Shown here one piece after another: positions 8,740 through 19,762 of a stretch of DNA of 64,000 nucleotides (its first letter is position 1; each line of letters starts with the position of its first letter). The position numbers and the translations under genes were made by a program. Below the pieces are notes generated by a model. The model made no database searches. It saw only the letters and a program-made list of their open reading frames with translations, and had not been told where the DNA came from. Origin of the DNA: Massilia terrae (GTDB lineage Bacteria; Pseudomonadota; Gammaproteobacteria; Burkholderiales; Burkholderiaceae_D); contig NZ_JANUGU010000002.1 of NCBI RefSeq assembly GCF_024753145.1, positions 496,001-560,000 on the forward strand, given 5' to 3'.

Positions 8740-10599
8740 TCAGATATCGAGGTGCGAAATCAGCATCCGCTTGCGCTCCGCCTCCGGCCCCAGCGCCGCT
8801 TCACCATGCGCGCCCAGCGAAATCCCCACCGCCATGATATCGATGAGCAGCAGCTGCAGAATCCGCGAGATCATCGACAGGAAAGTCGTGCTGTCTTCGC
8901 TGTGATCCACCGCCAGGCAAACCGTCGCCTTCTTCGCCAGCGACGATTTGCTGCTCGTGATCGCGATCACCTCGGCTCCGGCCGCGCGCGCCTTGTCCAC
9001 CGCCGCAAGCAGTTCCGGGAGCTGGCCAGAGGTCGAAATCGCAATCACCACATCGCCCGGCCCCAACAGCTCTGCCGCCAGCGTGAACAGGTGCGAATCG
9101 CCATACGACGACGCCGGGATCCGGAAACGGAAGAACTTGTGCTGTCCATCCAGCGCCACCACGCGCGAATTGCCCATCGCATAGAACTCGACCCGCTTGG
9201 CGCGGCGCAGGACTTCGATCGCGCGATCGATCGAGTTCACGTCCATCTGGTCGCGGAACCGGAGGATCGCCGACACGGTGTTATCGATCACCTTGGCCGA
9301 CAGGTCGTGCGTGCTGTCGGTCATGCGCACCTGGCTGTGGCGCACCGGAATCGTGCCGGTCAGGCTGCCCGCGAACTTGAGCTTGAAATCGGCCAGGCCG
9401 GAGAAACCGAGCGAACGGCAGAAGCGGATCACGGTCGGCTGGCTGACGTCGGCCAGGCGCGCGATTTCAGCGATCGGCTCGGACAGCACCTTGCGCGGGT
9501 GCTCCAGCACCAGCGCCGCGACGCGCTGCTCTGCCGGCGACAGCTCGTTCTGCAGGTGCTGCACGCGCTCCATCAGCGTGCCCGCGCCGCTGCGCCCGCG
9601 CAGGTGTTCGGACAGGATGGTCCCTACGCCGTAGATCGTCGGGCTAGGCGTCATGATCACGAAAGTCGGGATCTGCGCCAGGTACTCGGTGAAGCGGCCC
9701 TTGGCTTCGAAACGCGCGCGGAACGGCGAGGTGGCAAACCAATCCGCGATGCGCGGCACGATGCCGCCGCCGATGAAGATGCCGCCGAATGCGCCGAGGG
9801 TCACCGCCAAGTTCGCGGCCGCGCCGCCCAGCATGCCGGCGAAGCACTCCAGCACTTCGAGGCACAACGGGTCCTTGTGCTCCAGCGCGGCGCTGACGAT
9901 TTCCGCGGCGGTGCGCGGCGGCGCCGAGACGTCGTTGCGCTGCGCCAGCGCGCGGTGGATCAGTTCGAGGCCCGGACCGGAGATCAGGCGTTCGTTCGAT
10001 ACGTGCGGCCACTCGCGCCAGGCGTACTGCAGGATCGCGAATTCGCGCTCGTCAGCGGGAGCGAAGTTGACGTGGCCGCCTTCGCTGCCCAGCGTGATGT
10101 AACCGTCGACGGTCGGGATCACGCCCGACACGCCAAGGCCGGTGCCCGGGCCAAGCACGCCGGCCACCGCATTCGATTGCGCGACGCCGCCGCCGATCTG
10201 CATCAGGTCCTTCGGTCCGAAGCCGGGCAGCGCCATCGCCAGCGCGGTGAAGTCGTTGACGATCAGGAGCGTCTGCAGGCCCAGCGCGCGGCGCACTTCC
10301 TCGGTCGAGAACTGCCAGTCGCGATTGGTCATGCGGATCAGGTCACCGCTGATCGGGTTGGCAAGCGCGAACGCTGCGTGCTTGATCTGGCCGACCGGAT
10401 GACGCGACAGGTAGGCGCGCAGCAGCGGGACGATGCCGGAGAAGTCGTCGCAGCGCAGAACCTCGGCCTCGCGCAGCGCGCCGGGCGCGGTCTCAAGCGC
10501 AAAGCGCGCGTGCGTTGCACCGATGTCGGCCAACAGGCGCGGGCCGTCGGCGTATGCGCCGCGTGTTTGCTTCGGTTCGTTATCCTGTTCAGTACTCAT
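8740..10599 (-). CDS. glucokinase fused to an RpiR/HexR-type regulator (paralog 2)
   Basis: The 619-residue protein has the same architecture as the fusion at 2193-4037: a Glk domain (GATHAR at 27-32, NDFTALAMA, GPGTGLGVS, GSEGGHVNF, GGGIVPR), then an RpiR helix-turn-helix (DVSQPTVIRFCRSLGF) and a SIS domain. The kinase and helix-turn-helix parts are very similar to paralog 1. The SIS ligand loops differ: GNSRV here against GDASV, and STSGQLPE against SNSGTAPE. It is the last gene on the minus strand after MFS carrier, pgm and the MalS-like amylase, 127 bases beyond the amylase gene with two hairpins between. The start at 10599 has GAGGG upstream. Near-identical helix-turn-helix segments suggest both proteins recognise similar DNA; different effector preference is an inference. 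Confidence 0.92.
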   Translation of the reverse strand: MSTEQDNEPKQTRGAYADGPRLLADIGATHARFALETAPGALREAEVLRCDDFSGIVPLLRAYLSRHPVGQIKHAAFALANPISGDLIRMTNRDWQFSTEEVRRALGLQTLLIVNDFTALAMALPGFGPKDLMQIGGGVAQSNAVAGVLGPGTGLGVSGVIPTVDGYITLGSEGGHVNFAPADEREFAILQYAWREWPHVSNERLISGPGLELIHRALAQRNDVSAPPRTAAEIVSAALEHKDPLCLEVLECFAGMLGGAAANLAVTLGAFGGIFIGGGIVPRIADWFATSPFRARFEAKGRFTEYLAQIPTFVIMTPSPTIYGVGTILSEHLRGRSGAGTLMERVQHLQNELSPAEQRVAALVLEHPRKVLSEPIAEIARLADVSQPTVIRFCRSLGFSGLADFKLKFAGSLTGTIPVRHSQVRMTDSTHDLSAKVIDNTVSAILRFRDQMDVNSIDRAIEVLRRAKRVEFYAMGNSRVVALDGQHKFFRFRIPASSYGDSHLFTLAAELLGPGDVVIAISTSGQLPELLAAVDKARAAGAEVIAITSSKSSLAKKATVCLAVDHSEDSTTFLSMISRILQLLLIDIMAVGISLGAHGEAALGPEAERKRMLISHLDI

Positions 10600-10674
10600 C
10601 GCACCCTCATGCGGCGCAACGGCGCCACGAATGGCGCGTAGGATACCATGCCAAAGTGACCAAAAGAGCGTCGG

Positions 10675-10718
10675 TCCCGCGAAAGCGGGAAGTCGTTTCC
10701 GGCAGTGCCGGAAACGAC
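10675..10718. repeat. two consecutive hairpins between the amylase and Glk-RpiR genes
   Basis: TCCCGC-gaaa-GCGGGA is followed by a 12-bp perfect stem with a 3-base loop (10692-10718, core TTTCCGGC-agt-GCCGGAAA). It lies just past the amylase stop codon and upstream of Glk-RpiR paralog 2 on the minus strand. It is a divergent relative of the intergenic palindromes elsewhere in the window. There is no T-run, so it is more likely an mRNA 3'-end stabiliser or processing site than a classic terminator. Confidence 0.7.
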
Positions 10719-10726
10719 CGCAACTA

Positions 10727-12370
10727 TTATTCCAAGGAGATTAGTGCCACCGGCACCGGCGCCGCGAACTGCACCTTCCCGTTCGCGACCACAGCGCTCT
10801 GGCCGGAGAAGCGCTCGTACACCGTCTGCCCGTCCATGAACACCGCGGCCACCGAAATCGGCAGCGCGCGGTCACGCGGCAGGTCGAGCGCGATCACCAC
10901 GCGGTCGCGCACACCGTCCTTGTCATAAGTGCGCTTGAAGGTGTACGGACTGGCCGCGATCATCTGGTGCACACCTGCGCCGACCGCGATGTGGTCATGG
11001 CGGAAGCGGCCCAGCCGCGCCCAGTAGTCGTGCACGTCCCCGACGCGGTAGCCCTTGCGCGCCGTGTTGGCGGCCAGTTCGTCCCAGTTCATGAACGAGC
11101 GCAGGTTGGCGTCACCCTCGGCCCCGTCGACCTTGAGCACGCGCGCGGTCTCGCTGCCGTAGTAGATCTGCGCCTCGCCCGGCGCCAGCAGCAGCTTGTT
11201 GGCGGCCTCGAACGGCCGCTCTCGCAGCGCGTCGAACGGCGCGCCGTCGTCGTGCGAACTGAGATAATTGAGCACCGTCTTGCCCGCCAGCGGCCCGTTG
11301 AGCAGGTCCGAATAGGTCGAGAACAGCTTCTCGTAGCCCTGCTTTGCATCGCCCGGCATCGCGAAATTGATCATGCTGTCGAAGCCATTGTCGTAATAGT
11401 CGACCATCTCGCCGCCGGCATCGAACTTGCGGCCGCTTTCGACCGCGTAGCCATACACTTCGGACGTCATGAAGAATGGCTGGTTGCCGACGGCATTCCC
11501 GGGGTGGGCGCGCTTCCAGTCCTCGTACGCCAGGCTGGCCTGCTGCTTCAGCTCCTTCCATACTTTGGGCTCCGTATGCTTGACGGTGTCGGCGCGGAAG
11601 CCGTCGAAACCGTATTTGCGCACCCAGTCCGCGTGCCACTTGATCAGGTAGTAGCGCGGCGCGCGCGGATAGCCGGTGCGCTTGAAGAAGTCGTCGAGCT
11701 CCTTCACCTCGCGCTCATAGCGCCCCTCCTTCTTCCACTTGGCCACCAGCGCCGGCGGCAGCGCGACCTTGGCCTTGCTGTCGGTGCGGATGTCCGGCAG
11801 GTTTTCGACCAGCGTGCAGTCGCGCGTGGTCTTGACGTCCTTGTAGGTGCACTTCGGTCCGGTGCGCACCCAGCTGGCGGGCCACACCGGGTCCTGCGGC
11901 GTGACCGGGCCGGTGTGGTTCATCACGACGTCGAGCAGCACGCGCAGTCCCTTGGCGTGGGCCGCATCGACGAGATCATGCATATCCTGTTCGGTGCCGA
12001 GGTTGGCGTCGAGCGCCGTGAAATCGCGCGCCCAGTAGCCGTGGAAGCCATAGCTCCGGCCCGTGCCCTCGTCGGTGCTGCCGTGGATCTGCTCGACCGG
12101 CGGCGTGATCCAGATCGCGTCCACGCCCAGGTCGTTGAAGTAGCCTTCCCTGATCTTCGCCGTCACCCCGGCCAGGTCGCCGCCCATGAATCCGCGCAGC
12201 TTTGCGGCATCGTCCTTGCGCCCATAGGCGTGGTCGTTCGCGGTGTTGGCGTTGTTGAAGCGATCCGTCATCACGAGATAGACGGTCGCGTTCCGCCACG
12301 AGAACGGCGTGGCCGCCGTGGCGCTGCCGAAGGCGAGGATGAGCGAGGCGGCGAGAGCGAGTCGTTTCAT
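10727..12370 (-). CDS. MalS-like periplasmic alpha-amylase (GH13)
   Basis: The 547-residue protein has a clear signal peptide (MKRLALAASLILAFGSATA). GH13 motifs: VYLVMTDRFNN near 30-39, LLDVVMNHTGP near 145-154, nucleophile Asp261 in FDGFRADTVKH, acid Glu304 in MTSEVYG and Asp374 in SSHDDGAP. The DGFRADTVKH context and the Cys pair around 174-185 resemble E. coli MalS, the periplasmic amylase that trims maltodextrins from the reducing end. Length is somewhat shorter than MalS (676 residues in E. coli). It lies 20 bases after pgm in a minus-strand operon that starts with an MFS carrier. Family assignment is confident; MalS-like specificity is inferred. Confidence 0.9.
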   Translation of the reverse strand: MKRLALAASLILAFGSATAATPFSWRNATVYLVMTDRFNNANTANDHAYGRKDDAAKLRGFMGGDLAGVTAKIREGYFNDLGVDAIWITPPVEQIHGSTDEGTGRSYGFHGYWARDFTALDANLGTEQDMHDLVDAAHAKGLRVLLDVVMNHTGPVTPQDPVWPASWVRTGPKCTYKDVKTTRDCTLVENLPDIRTDSKAKVALPPALVAKWKKEGRYEREVKELDDFFKRTGYPRAPRYYLIKWHADWVRKYGFDGFRADTVKHTEPKVWKELKQQASLAYEDWKRAHPGNAVGNQPFFMTSEVYGYAVESGRKFDAGGEMVDYYDNGFDSMINFAMPGDAKQGYEKLFSTYSDLLNGPLAGKTVLNYLSSHDDGAPFDALRERPFEAANKLLLAPGEAQIYYGSETARVLKVDGAEGDANLRSFMNWDELAANTARKGYRVGDVHDYWARLGRFRHDHIAVGAGVHQMIAASPYTFKRTYDKDGVRDRVVIALDLPRDRALPISVAAVFMDGQTVYERFSGQSAVVANGKVQFAAPVPVALISLE

Positions 12371-12390
12371 TCAGGGTCCCTTATGGTTTT

Positions 12391-15440
<3,050 letters not shown>

Positions 15441-15457
15441 GAGTGTCCCCGATTGTT

Positions 15458-15472
15458 TGTAGCAAAATAACA
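15458..15472. promoter_or_regulatory. weak candidate RpiR/HexR-type operator before MFS copy 1
   Basis: TGTAGCAAAATAACA matches TGTARTNNNAYTACA at all but two of the fixed or degenerate positions. It ends about 18 bases upstream of the MFS copy 1 ATG on the minus strand. Found by eye. Confidence 0.3.
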
Positions 15473-15474
15473 TG

Positions 15475-15504
15475 GCGCTTTCTAAGTGTCAATTGAGCGC
15501 TTTC
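15475..15504. promoter_or_regulatory. direct repeat GCGCTTTC x2 between the two MFS genes
   Basis: GCGCTTTC occurs at 15475-15482 and 15497-15504, 22 bases start to start (two helical turns). The second copy is part of the self-complementary AGCGCT, resembling a LacI-family operator centre. The repeat sits in the middle of the divergent promoter region. It could bind a second regulator; no LacI-type gene is in the window. Confidence 0.3.
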
Positions 15505-15545
15505 CATAGTAGAATCGAGAAAACAACGGCGGCGGACTGTGAATT

Positions 15546-15560
15546 TGTAGTCAAACAACA
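15546..15560. promoter_or_regulatory. candidate RpiR/HexR-type operator (GTAGT-CAA-ACAAC)
   Basis: TGTAGTCAAACAACA differs from TGTAGTNNNACTACA at one base. It shares 11 consecutive bases (GTAGTCAAAC plus the preceding context) with the site at 5803-5817. It lies about 40 bases upstream of the MFS copy 2 ATG. Confidence 0.45.
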
Positions 15561-15600
15561 GACTGCAGCATTAAAACGACAACACGACGGAGACACAATC

Positions 15601-16866
15601 ATGCTGCCCATGCAAAGGCGCCTGAGCAACCCCTTCTACGCGATCCTGAGCCTGCCCGCGACGGCCATGGGCTTCGCGCTGTGCATCCAGATTTCGGCGC
15701 TGTCCTGGCTGCTCTCGACCAGATACCACCTGCACATCGACGAAATCGGCATCGTGTGGGCGGCCGGGCCGACTGCCGGCATCCTCGGGCAGATGATCAT
15801 CGGCCTGATCTCGGACGGGACCTGGTTCTGGGGCGGGCGGCGCCGGCCCTTCATCCTGATCGGCGGCGCGCTGGCGGCGCTCTCCGTTTTCCTGCTGCCG
15901 CGGATCGATTCGGTGGCCAGCCTGCTCGGCACCAGCAACCTGCTCGTGGTGGCGGTGATGATCGCGCTTACGCTCGACATCTCGATCAACATCAGCTTCA
16001 ACCCGACTCGTTCCCTGATCGCCGACGTCACGCCCGAAGGCGAGCCGCGCACGCGAGGCTACACCTGGATGCAGACCATCTCCGGCTTCTGGGGCGTGAT
16101 GGCCTACCTGATCGGCGCCTTTATCGACAACTACGCGCTGATCTCGGTCGGCGTGGTGCTGGTGCTGGCGTTCTCGGTGCTGCCGATGTTCTTTGTCGAG
16201 GAGCCGCGCACGCTGGCGCCGGCCGAACGCGAAGCCGCCACCGCCACCGACTGGGGCCAGCTGTGGCGCATCTTCGTCGCGCACGCCTTCACCTGGCTGG
16301 GCGTGCAGTCGATGTTCGTGTACATCATCGCCTTCATCCAGCAGCACATCGTCGCCGGCGCCGTCGATGCGGCGGCCCGTTCGGGACAGGTGATCGCGAT
16401 CTCCTTCGCGGTGATGAATGTGGTTGGCTTCGTGCTGCCCGCGCTGGTGCTGGCGCCGCTGGTGACCCGTTTCGGGCGCGTGCGCGTGCATGTGCTGTGC
16501 GTCGGCGTGATGGCCGCGGCCTACCTCGCGATCGCGCTGGCCGCGCGCACCCCGGCGATGCTGTACCTGCTGATGGCCTTTGTGGGCATCGGCTGGGCGG
16601 CGGTGGTGTCGCTGCCATTCGCCGTGATGAGCGAGAAGGTCGACAAGAGCCGCATGGGATTCTTCATGGGCCTGTTCAACCTGTCGGTAGTGCTGCCGCA
16701 GCTGGTCTCGACCAAGGTCGGCTTCGTGTTGGCCGGCGCCGCCGACAAGAGCATCCTGTTTTATATCTGCGCAGCCTGCCTCGCCGTTTCGGCGCTGTTG
16801 TGGTGCGCGGTCAGCGACAAGAAGTCCGCCTGCCCCAACGCCGCGCAGGCGCTTGCCACCCACTGA
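15601..16866 (+). CDS. MFS sugar transporter, SLC45/MalY-like (copy 2)
   Basis: This encodes 421 residues from the ATG at 15601, with GGAG about 10 bases upstream. The frame is open to an ATG at 15472, but that extension crosses the divergent promoter and candidate operators and looks non-coding. Twelve membrane helices are expected. The helix 2-3 loop contains GLISDGTW then GGRRRPFIL, matching the GRRRP motif of copy 1. A helix-rich second half contains MSEKVDKSRMGFFMGLFN. Probable proton-coupled uptake of maltose or maltodextrin across the inner membrane. Overall similarity to copy 1 is moderate, so the two probably differ in substrate size or affinity (inference). The esterase gene follows after 13 bases on the same strand. 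Confidence 0.86.
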   Translation: MLPMQRRLSNPFYAILSLPATAMGFALCIQISALSWLLSTRYHLHIDEIGIVWAAGPTAGILGQMIIGLISDGTWFWGGRRRPFILIGGALAALSVFLLPRIDSVASLLGTSNLLVVAVMIALTLDISINISFNPTRSLIADVTPEGEPRTRGYTWMQTISGFWGVMAYLIGAFIDNYALISVGVVLVLAFSVLPMFFVEEPRTLAPAEREAATATDWGQLWRIFVAHAFTWLGVQSMFVYIIAFIQQHIVAGAVDAAARSGQVIAISFAVMNVVGFVLPALVLAPLVTRFGRVRVHVLCVGVMAAAYLAIALAARTPAMLYLLMAFVGIGWAAVVSLPFAVMSEKVDKSRMGFFMGLFNLSVVLPQLVSTKVGFVLAGAADKSILFYICAACLAVSALLWCAVSDKKSACPNAAQALATH

Positions 16867-16879
16867 TACGAGAGAAAAG

Positions 16880-17749
16880 ATGAAGAAGATCCTCGCCATC
16901 CTCGGCCTCGCCGCCCTGTTCTGCTCCACTGCCGGCGCGGCCGATGCGCCGGCGCGCCAGTCGACCGCCGGTCCCGGCGTTTCGCTCCTGAAGACCAAGC
17001 TCGTGATTCCGGGACTCGACCGGCAGCGCCAGGTCCGCATCTACCTGCCGCCGGGGTACGAGACTTCGCGCAAGCGCTATCCGGTGCTGTACATGCACGA
17101 TGCGCAGAACCTGTTCGACAATGCGACCTCGTTCGCGGGAGAGTGGAAGGTCGACGAGACGCTCGACCAGCTGGCGAGCGAGGGCAAGCTTGAATTGATC
17201 GTGGTCGGCATCGACAACAGCCCGGACAAGCGGATCAACGAGCTCAATCCCTGGGACAATCCGCGCTTCGGCGCGGGCGAGGGGCGGCAGTACATGGACT
17301 TCATCGTGAAAGTGGTGAAGCCGCTGGTCGATCATACTTACCGCACCCTGCCCGACCGCGCGCACACGGCGATCATGGGCAGCTCGATGGGCGGGCTGAT
17401 CACGCACTTCGCGATCGTGCAGTATCCGCAGGTGTTCAGCAAAGCCGGGGTGTTTTCGCCGGCGTACTGGACGGCGCCGATGTCGTACGCCTACGTTGCG
17501 GCCAAGCCGCTGCCGAAGGATGCGCGGGTCTACATGCTGATGGGCGGGGATGAAGGCGACAGCATGGTGCCGGATGTGAAGGTGATGGCGCAGACGGTGC
17601 TGCGCACCGGGCTGCCGAAGGATCACTTCGTGCTCAAGATCGTGCCGGGGGAGCACCACAATGAGGGGTTCTGGAGCACGCAGTTCGGGGAGGCGGTGCA
17701 GTGGTTGTTTGCGCCGGAGGGGAAGAAAGTAGTCACCGCTGCGCGCTAA
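16880..17749 (+). CDS. exported alpha/beta-hydrolase esterase (PF00756-type)
   Basis: The 289-residue protein starts at the ATG at 16880 (GAGAAAAG upstream) and has a signal peptide ending STAGA. The fold is that of putative esterases related to esterase D and carbohydrate esterase family 1: YPVLYMHDAQNLFD near 75-88, a nucleophile elbow GSSMGG near 173-178, and a C-terminal catalytic His in GEHHNEGFW near 261-269. Such proteins hydrolyse acyl or phenolic esters on sugars, or other simple esters. It directly follows MFS copy 2 and could remove acetyl or acyl groups from imported glucans, but substrate is not evident. It may equally be a general periplasmic esterase. Confidence 0.85.
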   Translation: MKKILAILGLAALFCSTAGAADAPARQSTAGPGVSLLKTKLVIPGLDRQRQVRIYLPPGYETSRKRYPVLYMHDAQNLFDNATSFAGEWKVDETLDQLASEGKLELIVVGIDNSPDKRINELNPWDNPRFGAGEGRQYMDFIVKVVKPLVDHTYRTLPDRAHTAIMGSSMGGLITHFAIVQYPQVFSKAGVFSPAYWTAPMSYAYVAAKPLPKDARVYMLMGGDEGDSMVPDVKVMAQTVLRTGLPKDHFVLKIVPGEHHNEGFWSTQFGEAVQWLFAPEGKKVVTAAR

Positions 17750-17765
17750 TTCACCAACCTGAAAA

Positions 17766-17872
17766 CGTCGTCCCGGCGCAGGCCGGGACCCATGCTGAGC
17801 TAGCAGAGCGACTGCCCTTAGCGATTCGACGACGCAAACGTTCTATGGGTCCCGGCCTTCGCCGGGACGACG
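17766..17872. repeat. palindromic intergenic repeat pair, type A
   Basis: Two inverted units (GTCGTCCCGGCGCAGGCCGG... and its mirror with a CTTC centre) are separated by about 50 bases, between the convergent esterase and helicase genes. Same family as 8628, 28738, 48543 and 63780. Confidence 0.9.
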
Positions 17873-17909
17873 GTTTTTTGCTAACTAAGAAGGCGCCAGC
17901 GGTATTCGA

Positions 17910-19673
17910 TTACTCGAATTTTTGACGGGGCTTTTTGCCGACGGGCTTTTCGTTCAGGCGCCGCTGGGCGCCGTTCTTCGCCGGGCCACCTTTCTTGACT
18001 TCAGGCGGTTCGCCATCGCGCGTGATGTTCAAGGTCTGTCCCGCGACCCACACCTTCTTCAGGTGCGCGATCAGATCATTGGGCAGGTCTGCCGGCAGGT
18101 CCAGCATCGTGTAATCGTCATAGATCTCGATGCGGCCGATGAACTTCGCATCGATCCCCGCCTCGTTCGCGATCGCGCCGACGATATTGCCCGGCTTGAC
18201 GCCGTGGAAGCGGCCGACTTCGATCCGGTACGTTCCCATGCCCTGCTCCGGCGTGTGCGCGACGCGCTCGCGCTTGTAGCCCGGCGCCGCTTCGCCGCGC
18301 GGTGCGCGCTGGTTGCGTTCCTCCCAGGTCGGCTGCGGGCTGGCGTCGCGTTCCGGCTTTTCCAGCAGCAGCGGCTCGTCGCCGCGCGCCAGCTTTGCCA
18401 GCGCCGACGCGATGTCTACCGCCGGCACATTGTGCTCGCGCTCGTATTCCTCGATCAGCGAACGGAACACGTCCAGGCCGCCGGCCGCCAGCGTCTCGGT
18501 GATCTGGTCCTTGAAGCGCGCGATGCGCACCTCGTTCACCGCCTTCACGGTCGGCAGCGACAGCGGCGATACCGGCTGGCGCGTGGCGCGTTCGATCGCC
18601 TTCAGCAGCCCGCGCTCGCGCGGCGTGACGAACAGGATCGCCTGCCCGCTGCGTCCCGCACGGCCGGTGCGGCCGATGCGGTGGGTGTAGCTCTCGGGGT
18701 CCGATGGCACGTCGTAGTTGATCACGTGGCTGATGCGCTCCACGTCCAGCCCGCGCGCGGCGACGTCGGTCGCGACCAGGATGTCGATCTTGCCGCTCTT
18801 GAGCTGTTCGATGGTGCGCTCGCGCTGCTGCTGCGCCATGTCGCCATTGATGGCGGCGGCCGCGAAGCCGCGCGCCTGCAGCCTGGATGCCAGCTCCTCG
18901 GTACCGAGCTTGGTGCGGGCAAAGATGATCATGCCGTCGAACGGCTCCGCTTCCAGGATGCGGGTCAGCGCTTCGAGCTTCTGCAGGCCGGCCACCAGCC
19001 AGTAGCGCTGGGTGATGTTGGCGGCGGTGGTGGTCTTGGCGGCCACCGTCACTTCCTGCGGATCGCGCAGGTAGGTGCGCGCGATGCGCTTGATCTGCGG
19101 CGGCATGGTGGCCGAGAACAGCGCGGTCTGGCGCTCCTGCGGGGTCTGCTGCAGGATTTGCTCGACCTCGTCGATGAAGCCCATGCGCAGCATCTCGTCG
19201 GCCTCGTCCAGCACCAGCGTCTTCAGCTGCGACAGGTCGAGCGAGCCTTTTTCGATGTGATCGATGATGCGGCCCGGCGTGCCGACCACCACATGGACGC
19301 CGCGGCGCAGCGCCGACAGCTGCGGGCCGTAGGCCTGGCCGCCGTAGATCGGCATCACATGGAAGCCCTTCACGTGCGAGGCGTAGGTCTGGAAGGCCTC
19401 GGCCACCTGGATCGCCAGCTCGCGCGTCGGCGCCAGCACCAGCGCCTGCGGCGTGGCCTTCTTCAGGTCGAGCGTTGCGACGATCGGCAGCGCGAAGGCA
19501 GCGGTCTTGCCGGTGCCGGTCTGCGCCTGGCCCAGCACGTCGCGTCCCTCCAGCAGCAAGGGAATGGTGGCCGCCTGGATCGGCGATGGCGCCTCGTAAC
19601 CGAGTTCCTTCAGCGATTTCAGTACGGGCGCGGGCAGCTCAAGGTCTGCGAACGTGAGGGAGGTGTCTGACAT
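17910..19673 (-). CDS. DEAD-box ATP-dependent RNA helicase, DeaD/CsdA type
   Basis: The 587-residue protein has a Q-motif (PSPIQAATIP), Walker A AQTGTGKT at 50-57, PTREL near 82-86, DEAD at 156-159, SAT at 187-189 and the C-terminal helicase motifs ARGLD and HRIGRTGRAG. Residues ~480-560 form a DbpA/CsdA-like RNA-binding domain (YRIEVGR followed by the GNIVGAIANEAGI region), then a basic tail of Lys/Arg. DeaD-type helicases unwind structured RNA during ribosome assembly and mRNA turnover, often at low temperature. It is monocistronic on the minus strand and interrupts the maltodextrin locus; no functional link to it is seen. The start at 19673 is the only sensible one. Confidence 0.95.
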   Translation of the reverse strand: MSDTSLTFADLELPAPVLKSLKELGYEAPSPIQAATIPLLLEGRDVLGQAQTGTGKTAAFALPIVATLDLKKATPQALVLAPTRELAIQVAEAFQTYASHVKGFHVMPIYGGQAYGPQLSALRRGVHVVVGTPGRIIDHIEKGSLDLSQLKTLVLDEADEMLRMGFIDEVEQILQQTPQERQTALFSATMPPQIKRIARTYLRDPQEVTVAAKTTTAANITQRYWLVAGLQKLEALTRILEAEPFDGMIIFARTKLGTEELASRLQARGFAAAAINGDMAQQQRERTIEQLKSGKIDILVATDVAARGLDVERISHVINYDVPSDPESYTHRIGRTGRAGRSGQAILFVTPRERGLLKAIERATRQPVSPLSLPTVKAVNEVRIARFKDQITETLAAGGLDVFRSLIEEYEREHNVPAVDIASALAKLARGDEPLLLEKPERDASPQPTWEERNQRAPRGEAAPGYKRERVAHTPEQGMGTYRIEVGRFHGVKPGNIVGAIANEAGIDAKFIGRIEIYDDYTMLDLPADLPNDLIAHLKKVWVAGQTLNITRDGEPPEVKKGGPAKNGAQRRLNEKPVGKKPRQKFE

Positions 19674-19762
19674 GATGTGCTTCTTGTTGCGAAAAGATCG
19701 ACATCTTACTCGCTTCTGGCGCTATGTGAGGCCGCTTTCGTGGCCACCTCCCCCTCAAACAC

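Noticed and set aside
15472..15600. N-terminal extension of MFS copy 2
   Set aside because: It crosses the divergent promoter and candidate operators; the ATG at 15601 has a good ribosome site and starts the transporter homology.
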